Origin: Rhodothermales bacterium
Lineage (GTDB): Bacteria > Bacteroidota > Rhodothermia > Rhodothermales > BA12
Length of the DNA: 49,580 bases
Direction of reading: 5' to 3'
Assembly (NCBI GenBank): GCA_014879465.1
Contig: JACSSA010000095.1
Span: forward strand, 1 to 49,580
The notes under the pieces were generated by a model that made no database searches, had not been told where the DNA came from, and saw nothing but the letters and a program-made list of their open reading frames with translations. The position numbers and the translations under genes are program-made. Below, one piece after another: positions 23,443-32,248 of this stretch. The stretch's first letter is position 1. Every line of letters starts with the position of its first letter.

Positions 23443-25104
23443 TCAGGGCGGGAGCGTCATCAAAAAATGGGAGAGATCCAAAAAGGACGCCACCAACGCC
23501 CCGACGAGCGTGGCGGCGAAGTTCACCGTGTCGTTGGTCATCCAGCGCCAGCCGCCCGCCGGTTCGTTGGGGAGGCCATCGGTGGTGGGTTTTTCGGTGA
23601 GCGTGCCGTCTGCGCAGCGGAAGCGCCGCTGCACCGTCGCGCCAAGCAGGCTGTCGAACAGCGATCCGGCGAGGCCTGCTGCGAGCGCCACGGCCGTCCA
23701 TGCCGCGAACGTGCGGAGCGGATGCGCTGCCACCGCTCCGAGTTGTCCGAACGTGACCGAGCCTGCAAACGGCACCGCCGCCTCCAAGCGGATCATCGCC
23801 AACCCGATCCACGCGAGCGTCCCGACGACCGCCGCCCCGGCCAGCCCGCCGAGCAGCCCGGCTGCGGAAATGCCACCGGACGTTCCGGCGGGTACCTTCC
23901 GTCCGGTCGTCACGAGCCTCGGCATGCCGCCGAAGCGCGTGCCGATCTCCGTGCCCCAGGTGTCGGCGGCGGCGGCGGCGAACGCGCCCACCCACGCGAC
24001 GAGCACCAGCGGCCCGTGCCCAAGGGCAAGCGCGACAGCGGCCACGAAGCCGTTGGCGGCCACCTGCGCGGCGTCGCGGCGGTGGCCCTTTTCGGCGATG
24101 GCGTCGACGGAGGCGTTGCGGCGGCGGTTCCATCGCGAGAGCAGGCTGGAGAGCACGAAAAAGCCCGCGCCGGAGAGCAGGTAGGCCCAACTTCCGACTT
24201 CCAGCACCAGCCACGCAAACAGCCCGGCGGCCACGGCTCCGCTGCCGGAAAGCCAGCGCAGCCGGTACGCCGCGCCCGCAAACGCCAGTGCGCCGACGAC
24301 CGGCATCCAGGCCCACGCCGCATCGGGGAGTTGGTGTGCCATCGTTGTCAGCGCGAAGTAGCCGCCAAGCACAACGAACAGGTTGTCCCAGCCGCGTCGC
24401 CCCAGCCATTCGCAGGCCGTCGCGACGGCGGCCGCGGCGGCGGCGTGGGCGAGCAGCGGCGGGTAGAGCGGCCCGACGCCGTCTCCATTCGTGGCAAGTC
24501 GCGGTGCAACCGGCCCGCCTTGCGACGCTTGCCAGAGGATCAGCCCGGCAAGACTTGTGGCGAAGGCGACGACGAAGAACGCGGCGGAGCCGGCCCACGA
24601 CTTTGCGCCGCCGTGCCCGTAACGTCGCCCGAAGGCTCCGGCCACCGGATCGGCCAGTGCGAGGATCGTCCACGCTATCGTCCACGCGGTGGCGGTAAAC
24701 CCGGTGGTGCGTGGTTCAAACAGCACAAAGGCGAAGACGAGCGCCAGCGGCATGGCCACCGTGCCGTAGCTGGCGGGGCGGGCGGCGTGGAGCGCGTCGA
24801 GCTTGCGGTGCCGGATGGCCCAGAGGTTGACGGCGGCGAAGACGAGCGCAAGGGTCATTGGGCCGAGCGGCGAGGCGAACAGCCACGGCACCGCGGCCAC
24901 GGCGAGCGCCGTCAGGACGTGGACGAACGTCCGTGTAGCATCGGCCGAGACGCCGTTTTGGCGCAGCAGCATGGCTACGGCCACGAGCAGGCCAAGCCCT
25001 GCACCCATCGCGAGCGTCAGCGCGGCGTCGCCGTAGGGCCACAGGGGCATTAGAGGGCCTGTGTATTCCAGCGCGTACCCGTGCAGCAGGCTTGGGAGCG
25101 TCAT
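23443..25104 (-). CDS. Fused prenol kinase-like / DUF92 (VTE6-like) membrane protein
   Basis: 553 residues, about 14 membrane segments. The N-terminal half (about 50-200) has the features of the CTP-dependent dolichol/phytol kinase family (VTE5/SEC59): RxxxH in ATRTFVHVLTALA, LALADPVAGAFGRRYG and KSWAGSAAFF. The C-terminal half (about 280-553) is DUF92, the family of plant VTE6 phytyl-phosphate kinase: RRDAAQVAANGFVAA, AAAADTWGTEIGTRFGG, TTGRKVPAGTSGGISAAG. In plants and cyanobacteria the two act in sequence, turning phytol to phytyl-diphosphate; here they are in one chain. Substrate is inferred, likely a prenyl alcohol. The start overlaps the stop of the upstream TlpA-like gene (ATGA). Confidence 0.8.
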   Translation of the reverse strand: MTLPSLLHGYALEYTGPLMPLWPYGDAALTLAMGAGLGLLVAVAMLLRQNGVSADATRTFVHVLTALAVAAVPWLFASPLGPMTLALVFAAVNLWAIRHRKLDALHAARPASYGTVAMPLALVFAFVLFEPRTTGFTATAWTIAWTILALADPVAGAFGRRYGHGGAKSWAGSAAFFVVAFATSLAGLILWQASQGGPVAPRLATNGDGVGPLYPPLLAHAAAAAAVATACEWLGRRGWDNLFVVLGGYFALTTMAHQLPDAAWAWMPVVGALAFAGAAYRLRWLSGSGAVAAGLFAWLVLEVGSWAYLLSGAGFFVLSSLLSRWNRRRNASVDAIAEKGHRRDAAQVAANGFVAAVALALGHGPLVLVAWVGAFAAAAADTWGTEIGTRFGGMPRLVTTGRKVPAGTSGGISAAGLLGGLAGAAVVGTLAWIGLAMIRLEAAVPFAGSVTFGQLGAVAAHPLRTFAAWTAVALAAGLAGSLFDSLLGATVQRRFRCADGTLTEKPTTDGLPNEPAGGWRWMTNDTVNFAATLVGALVASFLDLSHFLMTLPP

Positions 25105-25790
25105 CGCACCGCAAGGTTCGGCGCGAGCGGCCCGGCCACCAGCGTTTCGAACTCTTCGCGGCTCCGCGCGCCCACCTCCTTGGCCACGATCGTGCCCTCG
25201 CGGTCGATCACGAACGTCGTCGGCAAGTAGTCCAGTCCACCCGCCATCGGCCCCGTGAGCGCCTCCGGCCCGCTCACCCGCCCGACGGTCGTGCGCAGCG
25301 GCAGCTCGCGCAGGAAGGCCCGGACGGTGTCGGCAGGCTCTTGCGTGAGCGTGAGCACGACGAGGCCCAGCGGCGCGAGCTTGTCGTTCAGGTCCGAGAG
25401 CGCGGGGAGTTCGTGGCGGCACGGGCCACACCACGTCGCCCAAAAGTTGACAAGCACGACCTTGCCGCGCAGGTCGGCGAGCGACTCGGTGCTTCCGTCG
25501 AGCAGCGTATAGCGAAGATCGGGGGCCGGGGTGTTGGGCGTGGCCGACGCCACCGGGTCGGTTCCGGCGGGCGCGGGCGGGCGTTCGCCGGCGGCAAGGT
25601 CGGGCACGGCCGGGGGCCGGGTTGCTTGCCACACCAATGCCGTCCCTACGAGCATCAGCGCCGCCGCGAGCACCGTTTCGAGGCGCGGAATCCGCCCAGA
25701 CGTGCGGGCCGTCCGCAACGCAAACGCGAGAAGTGCGGCCCCGGCTACGACGAGCACGGCGGAGAGGGCAAAGACGAAGGCAGGCGACAT
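25101..25790 (-). CDS. TlpA-like membrane-anchored thiol-disulfide oxidoreductase
   Basis: 229 residues from ATG 25790. Two N-terminal membrane segments (about 4-24 and 38-55), a Pro/Ala linker, then a thioredoxin fold of the TlpA/ResA type (about 88-229) with the redox pair C121-C124 in VNFWATWCGPCRHELPAL, the cis-Pro loop LDYLPTTFVIDREG and typical ADLRGKVV. It should reduce or oxidise disulfides outside the cytoplasmic membrane, for example in cytochrome c maturation. Coupled by a four-base overlap to the prenol kinase gene. Confidence 0.9.
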   Translation of the reverse strand: MSPAFVFALSAVLVVAGAALLAFALRTARTSGRIPRLETVLAAALMLVGTALVWQATRPPAVPDLAAGERPPAPAGTDPVASATPNTPAPDLRYTLLDGSTESLADLRGKVVLVNFWATWCGPCRHELPALSDLNDKLAPLGLVVLTLTQEPADTVRAFLRELPLRTTVGRVSGPEALTGPMAGGLDYLPTTFVIDREGTIVAKEVGARSREEFETLVAGPLAPNLAVR

Positions 25791-25945
25791 ACGGCGAGAG
25801 GCAAGAATGGAAGTGCGAACGTCGGACGCCATTTGGAACGTGGCCCTTGCCCTTGGTTCCAGCCCGAAGCCCGCACGCCCCCGTCCGCCGAAGCCGACAG
25901 GGGCGCGAAGCACAACCGAAAGCTGGAAACCAGCGCCCGACGGCC

Positions 25946-27112
25946 TTACCGGTTCAGCGCAATCAGCAGCGAGAAGCGCAGTGTCCGGTCAAGCGGCGAG
26001 TCGGTGCCGAGGCCGTAGATGTACGAGAAATCTGCCCCCACAATGTTGTAGCGCAAGCCTGCGCCGAGCGTGAGGAACTTGCGGTTGCCGTTGTACGGAT
26101 TCTCGTAGAAGCCGCCCATGCGCATCGCAAAGAGCTGGTTGTACCAGTATTCGAGGCCACCGCCGATGGTGATCTGCTGCAGCGCCGACACCTGCTCGGG
26201 CGCTTGGGCACCGCTGCCGTCGATGTCTACGGTGAGCGTCTTCCAGCTGGAGAAGAGTGCCTTGAAGGGCGAGTCCACGGTCGTCACGCGCTGGTCGAGC
26301 GAGCCGTTGCCGTCGCTGTCCACCGAGTCGGACGTGACGTGGTAGAGCTGCTTGTTGAAGTCGACAAGGGCGTTGACGCGGTTGAACTCGTCGAGATCAA
26401 ACGTTGCGCCGAGGCCGAAGCGGAGGTTGGTCGGGATCGGGTTGTCGCTGCCCGCTTGGCCGGTGTAGTTGATCGTAGAGCCGAAGTTGGCGAGGTTCGC
26501 GCCCGCCCGGAACGTCGTGTTCATGCCGCCCATGTCGAAAGGTTTGGAGCGGTAGATCGCGCCAAGGTCCACGGCGAAGGCCGTGCCGGGTTTGTAGGTC
26601 TGGCCGCCCACGGTCGTGCCGGAGGCAAGGTCGGAGTTGATGTAGCGCACCGCGCCGCCAAGGGCGAGGTTGTTGGACATCTCTTTGCCGTACGAGAGGC
26701 CGATGGCGAGGTCTCTCGACTGGATGGGGTCGCCGATTTCCGTGCCGTTTTCGTCGGTCGGTTGGAATTCGCCGAGGTCGAAGTAGGTGATGTGCGCGCC
26801 GAGGGTGCCGAGCTTGCCCATGTTGTACTTGACGACGCCGTACTGGAAGGAAAGCCCCGCGTCGAACTGGGGAAGCCACTTCGAGTAGGTCAGGCCGAAC
26901 TCGGTGCCGCGCTGAAAGCCGAGGCCGGCAGGGTTCCAAAAGGCCGCGTTGGCGTTGTCGGCAAGCGCCACGCCCGCGTTGCCCATGCCGGCGGCGCGGC
27001 TGTCGGGTTCGATCTGGAGGAACAGGACGGAGGCCCCGCCCACTTGGGCGAGCGCCGCCGGAGCGGCCAGCAACGAGAGGGCGGCAAGGCCGGTGCGAAG
27101 GGAACGGGTCAT
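25946..27112 (-). CDS. porV: T9SS outer-membrane shuttle protein PorV
   Basis: 388 residues with a signal peptide (about 1-22, ALAQ). An outer-membrane beta-barrel of the FadL-like UPF0164/PorV family: the N-terminal plug begins FLQIEPDSRAAGMGNAGVAL and NANAAFWNPAGLGF, which are diagnostic, and the chain ends on an aromatic-containing strand (LRFSLLIALNR). PorV carries T9SS substrates from the translocon to the PorU sortase. It follows porU by 44 bases on the same strand, the classic arrangement in Bacteroidota. Confidence 0.93.
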   Translation of the reverse strand: MTRSLRTGLAALSLLAAPAALAQVGGASVLFLQIEPDSRAAGMGNAGVALADNANAAFWNPAGLGFQRGTEFGLTYSKWLPQFDAGLSFQYGVVKYNMGKLGTLGAHITYFDLGEFQPTDENGTEIGDPIQSRDLAIGLSYGKEMSNNLALGGAVRYINSDLASGTTVGGQTYKPGTAFAVDLGAIYRSKPFDMGGMNTTFRAGANLANFGSTINYTGQAGSDNPIPTNLRFGLGATFDLDEFNRVNALVDFNKQLYHVTSDSVDSDGNGSLDQRVTTVDSPFKALFSSWKTLTVDIDGSGAQAPEQVSALQQITIGGGLEYWYNQLFAMRMGGFYENPYNGNRKFLTLGAGLRYNIVGADFSYIYGLGTDSPLDRTLRFSLLIALNR

Positions 27113-27156
27113 GAGAACAGGACGAGGAAGGGTCAAAAGCAAGAGAACGTGTTCGG

Positions 27157-30100
27157 TCATCGGACGATGGCAAGGCGTTCGATAGCCTCGGCGGTTTGGG
27201 CCGTACCGTCGTCGTGGGTAGCAGTCACGCGAACGCGGTAGAGGTATACACCGGGAGATAGCAGAGACCCATCGGCGTCGCGCCCGTCCCACCGAACCGT
27301 TACACGCCGCGACGCCAGCGTGCCGCCGGGCAGCACCTCGTCGGTGTCGAACGCCCGCACGAGGCGTCCAGCGAGCGTGAACACGCGCACATCGGCGGTG
27401 GCGGTGGTTCCGGCGGGGAGGTTGTGTTCGAAGGCGATGCGTGTGGGGCCGGTCGTCGGGTTGGGGAAGTTGGCGACGCGGGCAAGCGCGAGACGTTCGG
27501 CTTCGGCGACGGAAAAGTCGAGGCTTGTCTCGCCGGAGTTGCCTACCGGATCCCATGCCCGCACGGTCAGCTGTCCTGCGCCGTCGGGCAGCTCCGGCAA
27601 CCGGTACACGACCTCGCCGGTCTGGTAGCCTCCGGTGGCGCGGTAGAACGGGGCGAGGTTGACGGCCTTTGTCTGGCCGCCGACGGTGTAGGTGAGCAAC
27701 AGCTCGTGGCCTACGCCAGAGCCCAGGTTGATGCCGCTCTGGTCGGTGAGGCGGACGATCAGCGTGGACGTGCGGCCGATCACGCCGCCGGAGACGAACG
27801 TGGTGTCGCCGAGGTAGGCGCGCAGGCGCGGGCCTTCGTTGTCGGCGATGGGGTTGGGGTTGGAGCCGCCCACACGCACCGTGCTTGTCTCGCCTGCTCC
27901 ATCGGTCTGGTTGCCTTGTACATACGCGGCGATGCGGCCGCGGCGGTTGGCGTAAGCGATGTCGCGGGGGACGACGAACTGCGCGGTGAACCGCCCGCCC
28001 GTCACCGGCACCTCGCCGCGCCACATCCGCTCGGAGACGGTGTAGGTGGGCGAGAGGAAATACTGGCGGTACGGAATGGCCACCTGCCGGTCGGCATCGT
28101 AGGCGGTGACGGTGGCCGTGCCGGAGAACGACGGCAGCGGGTTGCCCCGTGGGTCGCGCACGGAGCCGGTGACCGTCACGAGATCAAGTGCGCGTAGCGG
28201 CACGGCGAGGCTGTCGGCGAGCGAATCGGGAATGGCCGTTACGTCCACGCCGTTCACCGTTTCGATGATCGCTTCCAACGGTGGCAAACCGAAGCGCAGC
28301 GACGGGTCGCCAAGGAGGTTGAACTTGCGCCCGTTGTCCTGGTAGCCAACGGCGTACTGCTTGGTGATCAGGATGGCGTCGCCGAGGCGCGGCGGTAGCC
28401 CGGTGGTTGTGTCGCGGCGGACGAGTTCGAGGTTGAAGCGCCGGTTCAAGCCGGGGTTGAGGTTCGTCGAGTCGCCGGAGGTGTAAACGAGCCGCAGCGT
28501 CGAGAAGGCCGCGATAGCTCCTCCTGCTGAAGCGGTGGTGACGAGTTCGGCGGCGGACTGCCGGTTGTCGATGTCCCACCGCCCAAACGAGCAAGTGGCC
28601 GTCACAAACACGGGGAGCCGGTCGAGGTTGTCGAGCAGGCCAATGTCTTCGCGGGAGAACAGCGTTTCGTCGGCGAGGGCGTTGGGGCTGCCGTGGCCGC
28701 TGTAGTTGAACACCAGCGTGCCGTCGTTGAGCGCGTCAAGGATGGTCTGATGCGCGACCGGCACGGTATAGCGCACGCTGTACTGGCGGGCGTAGTTCAT
28801 CGCGTAGATCTTGCGCAGGTTCAGCTCCGGCGTCTGCGTCTCCACGATGTCACCCACATCGTTGGCGTTCTTGGCGTGCAGGTCGTTGTCGGTGGCGGAG
28901 CCGCTGGAGCCGCGCGGCCCGTCGTCGGCGGCGAGGGTGTACTGCGTGCGCCACGCGCCGTGGCGCTGCGGGTCTTCGTAGGCTTGGATTTTTGCCACAA
29001 CGGCCTCGGCGTCGACGCGGGTCTGGACGTTGAGTCGCCCGATGCCGATGTCCACGCGCTCGGTCACGCCGCTGCTGTACGACCATGTCCCCTCGTTCTC
29101 GTCGAGCAGGCCGAAGTAGTCGTCGGAGGTGTAGGAGGAGAGCGGGCTGAACGTCTCTTCGGTTTCGAAGGGCGGAATCCAGTTGGCCAGAAGCGTCTCG
29201 CCGCTGCTGCCGATGCGGCGGAAGTTGAAGTGGCCGTCGCCGAAGAACAGCGCGTAGCGCAGGCCGCGTGTGCCCGGCGCGGCACGAAGGTAGAGCATGC
29301 GCAGGAAATCGCGGAAGGCGCGCGGATCGGCGATGCCGCCGCCGAACTCGTTGGCGATGGCCTCGGCGGTGGCGACCTCGACGCGCAGCCCTTCGGCGCG
29401 GCGCAGCGCGGCGAGCTGCTCGGCGTAGGCGCGGAACGTGTCGGGCACGACGACGACGAGATCCGGAGGCGTAGCGATACCGTGCAGGTTTTGGGCTGCC
29501 ACGCGCTGGGCCGTGCCGGTAAGCCGCCGTGCGCCCGCGTCCACAAACGCGACGAGTTCGCGTGCGCCGCCGTCGGTTTGCACGCGGTAGCTGCTGCCGA
29601 CGGCTTGGACGGCCAGCCGAACCGGACGCAGCGGGTCGGTCACGTCCCACACGTCGGGGGCAGCGGCAAACCCGGCGAGGGCGTAGGACGCGGCGCTGCC
29701 GTCGGCGAGCGTGGCCCAGCGGAGGTAGCCGCTGGAGGCTGTGAGCGTTTGCGGGTAGAAGGCGCGCAGCCAATCGAACGCCAGCTTGTTGTCGCTCCCC
29801 GCGTAGGTGCCAAAGCGCCCGGTGAGCGCGCCCGTGCCCGACGGCGCGAAGGCAAACGCGGTGATGAGCGGGTTGGCCACTGCGGACTCGGCGCTGGCCG
29901 AGACCGCTCCAAACCCGCTGGCCTCGTGGAAAACGGTGCCGCCTTGCTCGAACCGCACGGTGGCCGCAGGGGAAAAGGCAAGCGTGCGCACGACCGAGCG
30001 GGCCACGACATTGATCGCGCCGCCCGCGTAGCCCGTCAAATCGGACAGGCTCAGAAGGGTGAACGCGCTTCCGGGGTCTTGCGGGACGCTCGTCCACGTC

Positions 30101-31140
30101 AGGCCCGATCCGGCGTCTTTCGACCAGTTGATCACGTCGAAATCACGGACGGCCCGCCCGGTGGCGGTGGTCGCATCGGCCATGGACAGGCCGGGGAAGG
30201 CCGCCTGCGTCAGCGTTGCCGTGGGCGCTTCGCCGATCTTGAGGTAGACGTAGGTCTGCGTCGAATACGGATTGGTGGTGTGCGCCCACGCGCCGCGTTC
30301 GGCGCGCCAGGTGACCGGGCCTTGCAAAAAGAACGTCACACCGTCGGCGTCGGCAAACGAGCCGTCGCCGCCGCCGGCCACCCGCGTCGGCACCTCGATG
30401 AGGTCGGCCTCGCGAGAATCGGCGTTGGCGGCGGGCACAGGGCGTCCACCGTTGTGGAAGACGCGGATGCGGGCCGGGTCGATGCTGGTGGGGGTCAGGC
30501 CCATCGCGCGTAATGCCTGCGCGTCGAGGCGATAGATGCCTTCCTCGGTCACCGGAATCTTGAAGACCGTTCCGTCGGCCAACACGCTTTTCGTGACGGC
30601 GAGGTGCGGAAACGGAACCGCCACGTCCGCGCCTGTGCGCACGCTGGTCGCCCGGCGCGTCGCCGTGCCGTAGCGGACGTTTAGCACCAGCCTCCGGTAG
30701 CGGGTGAGGCGCTGCGTGGCGTCGTCGTAGGTGAGCATCCGGGCCGTGAGGTCGGCCACAGGACGCCCGCGAAACAGGCCCGCCGTGCCAAGACGGGCGG
30801 CAGAACCGGCAAGGCTGACGGCGGCGTCGGGGGCGGCAGACAGCGTGAGGCTTTCGGTTTCGGCGCTCTCCACCGCAAGCGTTGGCGTGGCGAGGCCGGG
30901 CAGGTCGAGCAGGTCGGCAGCCTCCACATCGGCACCCAGCGTCCGGGCCGTCTCGGCGGTGAGGACGCGCACGCGTGCGGCTTCAACGGACGTGGCCAGC
31001 GGCGCGGGCCAGTCTACCGTGACGGCGAGGCGGACGCCTTCGGCGGTGCGTTCCAGCACCTGCACCCGGGCCGTCTGGCCGAGGGCCGACGTGGGTGCGA
31101 GGCACGCAAGCGCAAGCAGAACGTGGATCGTTCGACGCAT
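27157..31140 (-). CDS. porU: T9SS C-terminal signal peptidase/sortase PorU
   Basis: 1327 residues, as in the family (1150-1350). Signal peptide (about 1-21). A long beta-rich N-terminal part, then a gingipain-like C25 protease domain with catalytic His816 in FNYSGHGSPNALADETLF and Cys850 in VFVTATCSFGRWD, preceded by GIGRLNVQTRVDAEAVVAKI. The C-terminus carries its own sorting-domain-like region (NFPNPTTGPTRIAF, then SPGVYLYRVRV), as in Porphyromonas PorU. It cleaves the C-terminal sorting domain of T9SS cargo and joins the cargo to the cell surface. It heads the porU-porV operon. Confidence 0.94.
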   Translation of the reverse strand: MRRTIHVLLALACLAPTSALGQTARVQVLERTAEGVRLAVTVDWPAPLATSVEAARVRVLTAETARTLGADVEAADLLDLPGLATPTLAVESAETESLTLSAAPDAAVSLAGSAARLGTAGLFRGRPVADLTARMLTYDDATQRLTRYRRLVLNVRYGTATRRATSVRTGADVAVPFPHLAVTKSVLADGTVFKIPVTEEGIYRLDAQALRAMGLTPTSIDPARIRVFHNGGRPVPAANADSREADLIEVPTRVAGGGDGSFADADGVTFFLQGPVTWRAERGAWAHTTNPYSTQTYVYLKIGEAPTATLTQAAFPGLSMADATTATGRAVRDFDVINWSKDAGSGLTWTSVPQDPGSAFTLLSLSDLTGYAGGAINVVARSVVRTLAFSPAATVRFEQGGTVFHEASGFGAVSASAESAVANPLITAFAFAPSGTGALTGRFGTYAGSDNKLAFDWLRAFYPQTLTASSGYLRWATLADGSAASYALAGFAAAPDVWDVTDPLRPVRLAVQAVGSSYRVQTDGGARELVAFVDAGARRLTGTAQRVAAQNLHGIATPPDLVVVVPDTFRAYAEQLAALRRAEGLRVEVATAEAIANEFGGGIADPRAFRDFLRMLYLRAAPGTRGLRYALFFGDGHFNFRRIGSSGETLLANWIPPFETEETFSPLSSYTSDDYFGLLDENEGTWSYSSGVTERVDIGIGRLNVQTRVDAEAVVAKIQAYEDPQRHGAWRTQYTLAADDGPRGSSGSATDNDLHAKNANDVGDIVETQTPELNLRKIYAMNYARQYSVRYTVPVAHQTILDALNDGTLVFNYSGHGSPNALADETLFSREDIGLLDNLDRLPVFVTATCSFGRWDIDNRQSAAELVTTASAGGAIAAFSTLRLVYTSGDSTNLNPGLNRRFNLELVRRDTTTGLPPRLGDAILITKQYAVGYQDNGRKFNLLGDPSLRFGLPPLEAIIETVNGVDVTAIPDSLADSLAVPLRALDLVTVTGSVRDPRGNPLPSFSGTATVTAYDADRQVAIPYRQYFLSPTYTVSERMWRGEVPVTGGRFTAQFVVPRDIAYANRRGRIAAYVQGNQTDGAGETSTVRVGGSNPNPIADNEGPRLRAYLGDTTFVSGGVIGRTSTLIVRLTDQSGINLGSGVGHELLLTYTVGGQTKAVNLAPFYRATGGYQTGEVVYRLPELPDGAGQLTVRAWDPVGNSGETSLDFSVAEAERLALARVANFPNPTTGPTRIAFEHNLPAGTTATADVRVFTLAGRLVRAFDTDEVLPGGTLASRRVTVRWDGRDADGSLLSPGVYLYRVRVTATHDDGTAQTAEAIERLAIVR

Positions 31141-31309
31141 CGTTTGGGGCTAACCCCCTGTTTCCGTTAACCGTTGGAAGAAGAGCCGCGAGACGCGGCA
31201 GTGCGGTAACGAGAAGGCGATAGGCGTACGAACAGGCAGAGACGACAGAAACAGGCGGGCAAGCCGTGGTATCGGCAGGATACGTCGCAACGTAACGTTT
31301 GGCTCCCGT

Positions 31310-31996
31310 TTAGGTGCCAAACGGTGGATCAAGCAGCCGCCAGCCGTACCACGCCGCCGCCGAACGGTACGGGCGAAACGCCTCGCCGCGCTCGCGAAGC
31401 TGCTTGGGCGTGAGATCGGGCGCGTCCCACAGCCGGGCGTAAGCAAGGCGCACGGCGTAGTCGTCCACGGGCCACACGTCGGGGCGTCCGAGGGTGAAGA
31501 GCAGCAGCATCTCGACCGTCCACGGCCCGACGCCACGCACCAAGACGAGCCGTCGGATCACGGCCTCGTCGTCGAGCGCGTGCAGGTCGTCCAAGCTCGG
31601 AACCGTCCCCTCCATCGTCTTGCGGGCGAGGTCGTGCACGGCAGCCGTTTTGGCCCGCGACAGGCCGCACGCCCGCAACGCTTCTTCCGGCTGGTTGAGC
31701 AGGGCAGCCGGGTCGGACGCGCCGCCTTCGGGGGTGCCGAGTGCCGCCAGCACGCGCCCGTGGATGGTGGCGGCGGCTTTGCCGTTGAGTTGTTGGTAGC
31801 AAATGGCCCGCAGCAGCGCATCGAAGGGCGTGCCGCCGCGGGGGACGTACGACGGCGGCCCCACGGCCTCTACGATGGGCACGAGGCGCGGCTCCACGGT
31901 CACGAGATGGCGGGCGGCGGCGGCAGGGTCGTAGCCGAGCGGCACGGCTCCCGCGCCCAAGGTCGCCGAGCGTTCGGGCATCGGGGCGTCAGGCAT
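31310..31996 (-). CDS. DNA-3-methyladenine glycosylase (AlkA-like HhH-GPD)
   Basis: 228 residues from ATG 31996 (ATG 31981 is also plausible). Helix-hairpin-helix glycosylase: AICYQQLNGKAAATIHGRV (about 65-83), the hairpin LVLVRGVGPWTVEMLLLF (about 148-165) with the catalytic Asp in VWPVDDYAVRLAYARLW. It removes alkylated bases and starts base-excision repair. The first start overlaps the stop of the 78-residue gene upstream by eight bases, so the two are translated from one mRNA. Confidence 0.92.
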   Translation of the reverse strand: MPDAPMPERSATLGAGAVPLGYDPAAAARHLVTVEPRLVPIVEAVGPPSYVPRGGTPFDALLRAICYQQLNGKAAATIHGRVLAALGTPEGGASDPAALLNQPEEALRACGLSRAKTAAVHDLARKTMEGTVPSLDDLHALDDEAVIRRLVLVRGVGPWTVEMLLLFTLGRPDVWPVDDYAVRLAYARLWDAPDLTPKQLRERGEAFRPYRSAAAWYGWRLLDPPFGT

Positions 31997-32225
31997 GGGG
32001 GGCGAGGGTTCCTCGCAGGTCCGAGAGCGCCCGCAGCGCGGCCGCCAGGTCTTGCGACGCCTCAGCAAGGTCGGCGATGGAGGTTTTTACGAGGTCGTCG
32101 AAGTCGTAGGAGGGTGCGACTTCGGCGAGCAGCTGGGCGTTGCCGGCGATCACCGCCAGCGAGCCCCGGGCATCGTGGAGCATCTGGCGAAGACCGGCGT
32201 CCAGTCGGTCAAAACGGTCGTCCAT
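31989..32225 (-). CDS. Stand-alone histidine-kinase dimerisation-like mini protein
   Basis: 78 residues from ATG 32225. It consists of an H-box-like helix, LRQMLHDARGSLAVIAGNAQ, with His17 where kinases of the HDFNN-L-x-x-I-x-G-N-A-x-L-L type are phosphorylated, then a second long helix (DLVKTSIADLAEASQDLAAA). This is the two-helix hairpin of a DHp/HisKA domain. No HATPase or receiver follows: the gene ends after the hairpin and runs into the glycosylase gene. It might be a small histidine phosphotransfer protein, a decoy dimerisation partner, or the remnant of a kinase. The frame is clean and overlaps genes as in an operon, which argues against simple decay. Confidence 0.7.
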   Translation of the reverse strand: MDDRFDRLDAGLRQMLHDARGSLAVIAGNAQLLAEVAPSYDFDDLVKTSIADLAEASQDLAAALRALSDLRGTLAPHA

Positions 32226-32248
32226 CGCGGTCGGAGAGAATGAGAGAG

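Noticed and set aside
23443-25632. Longer version of the prenol kinase starting inside the TlpA-like gene
   Set aside because: The extra 176 residues are the out-of-frame shadow of the TlpA gene; the ATG at 25104 gives the normal four-base overlap.
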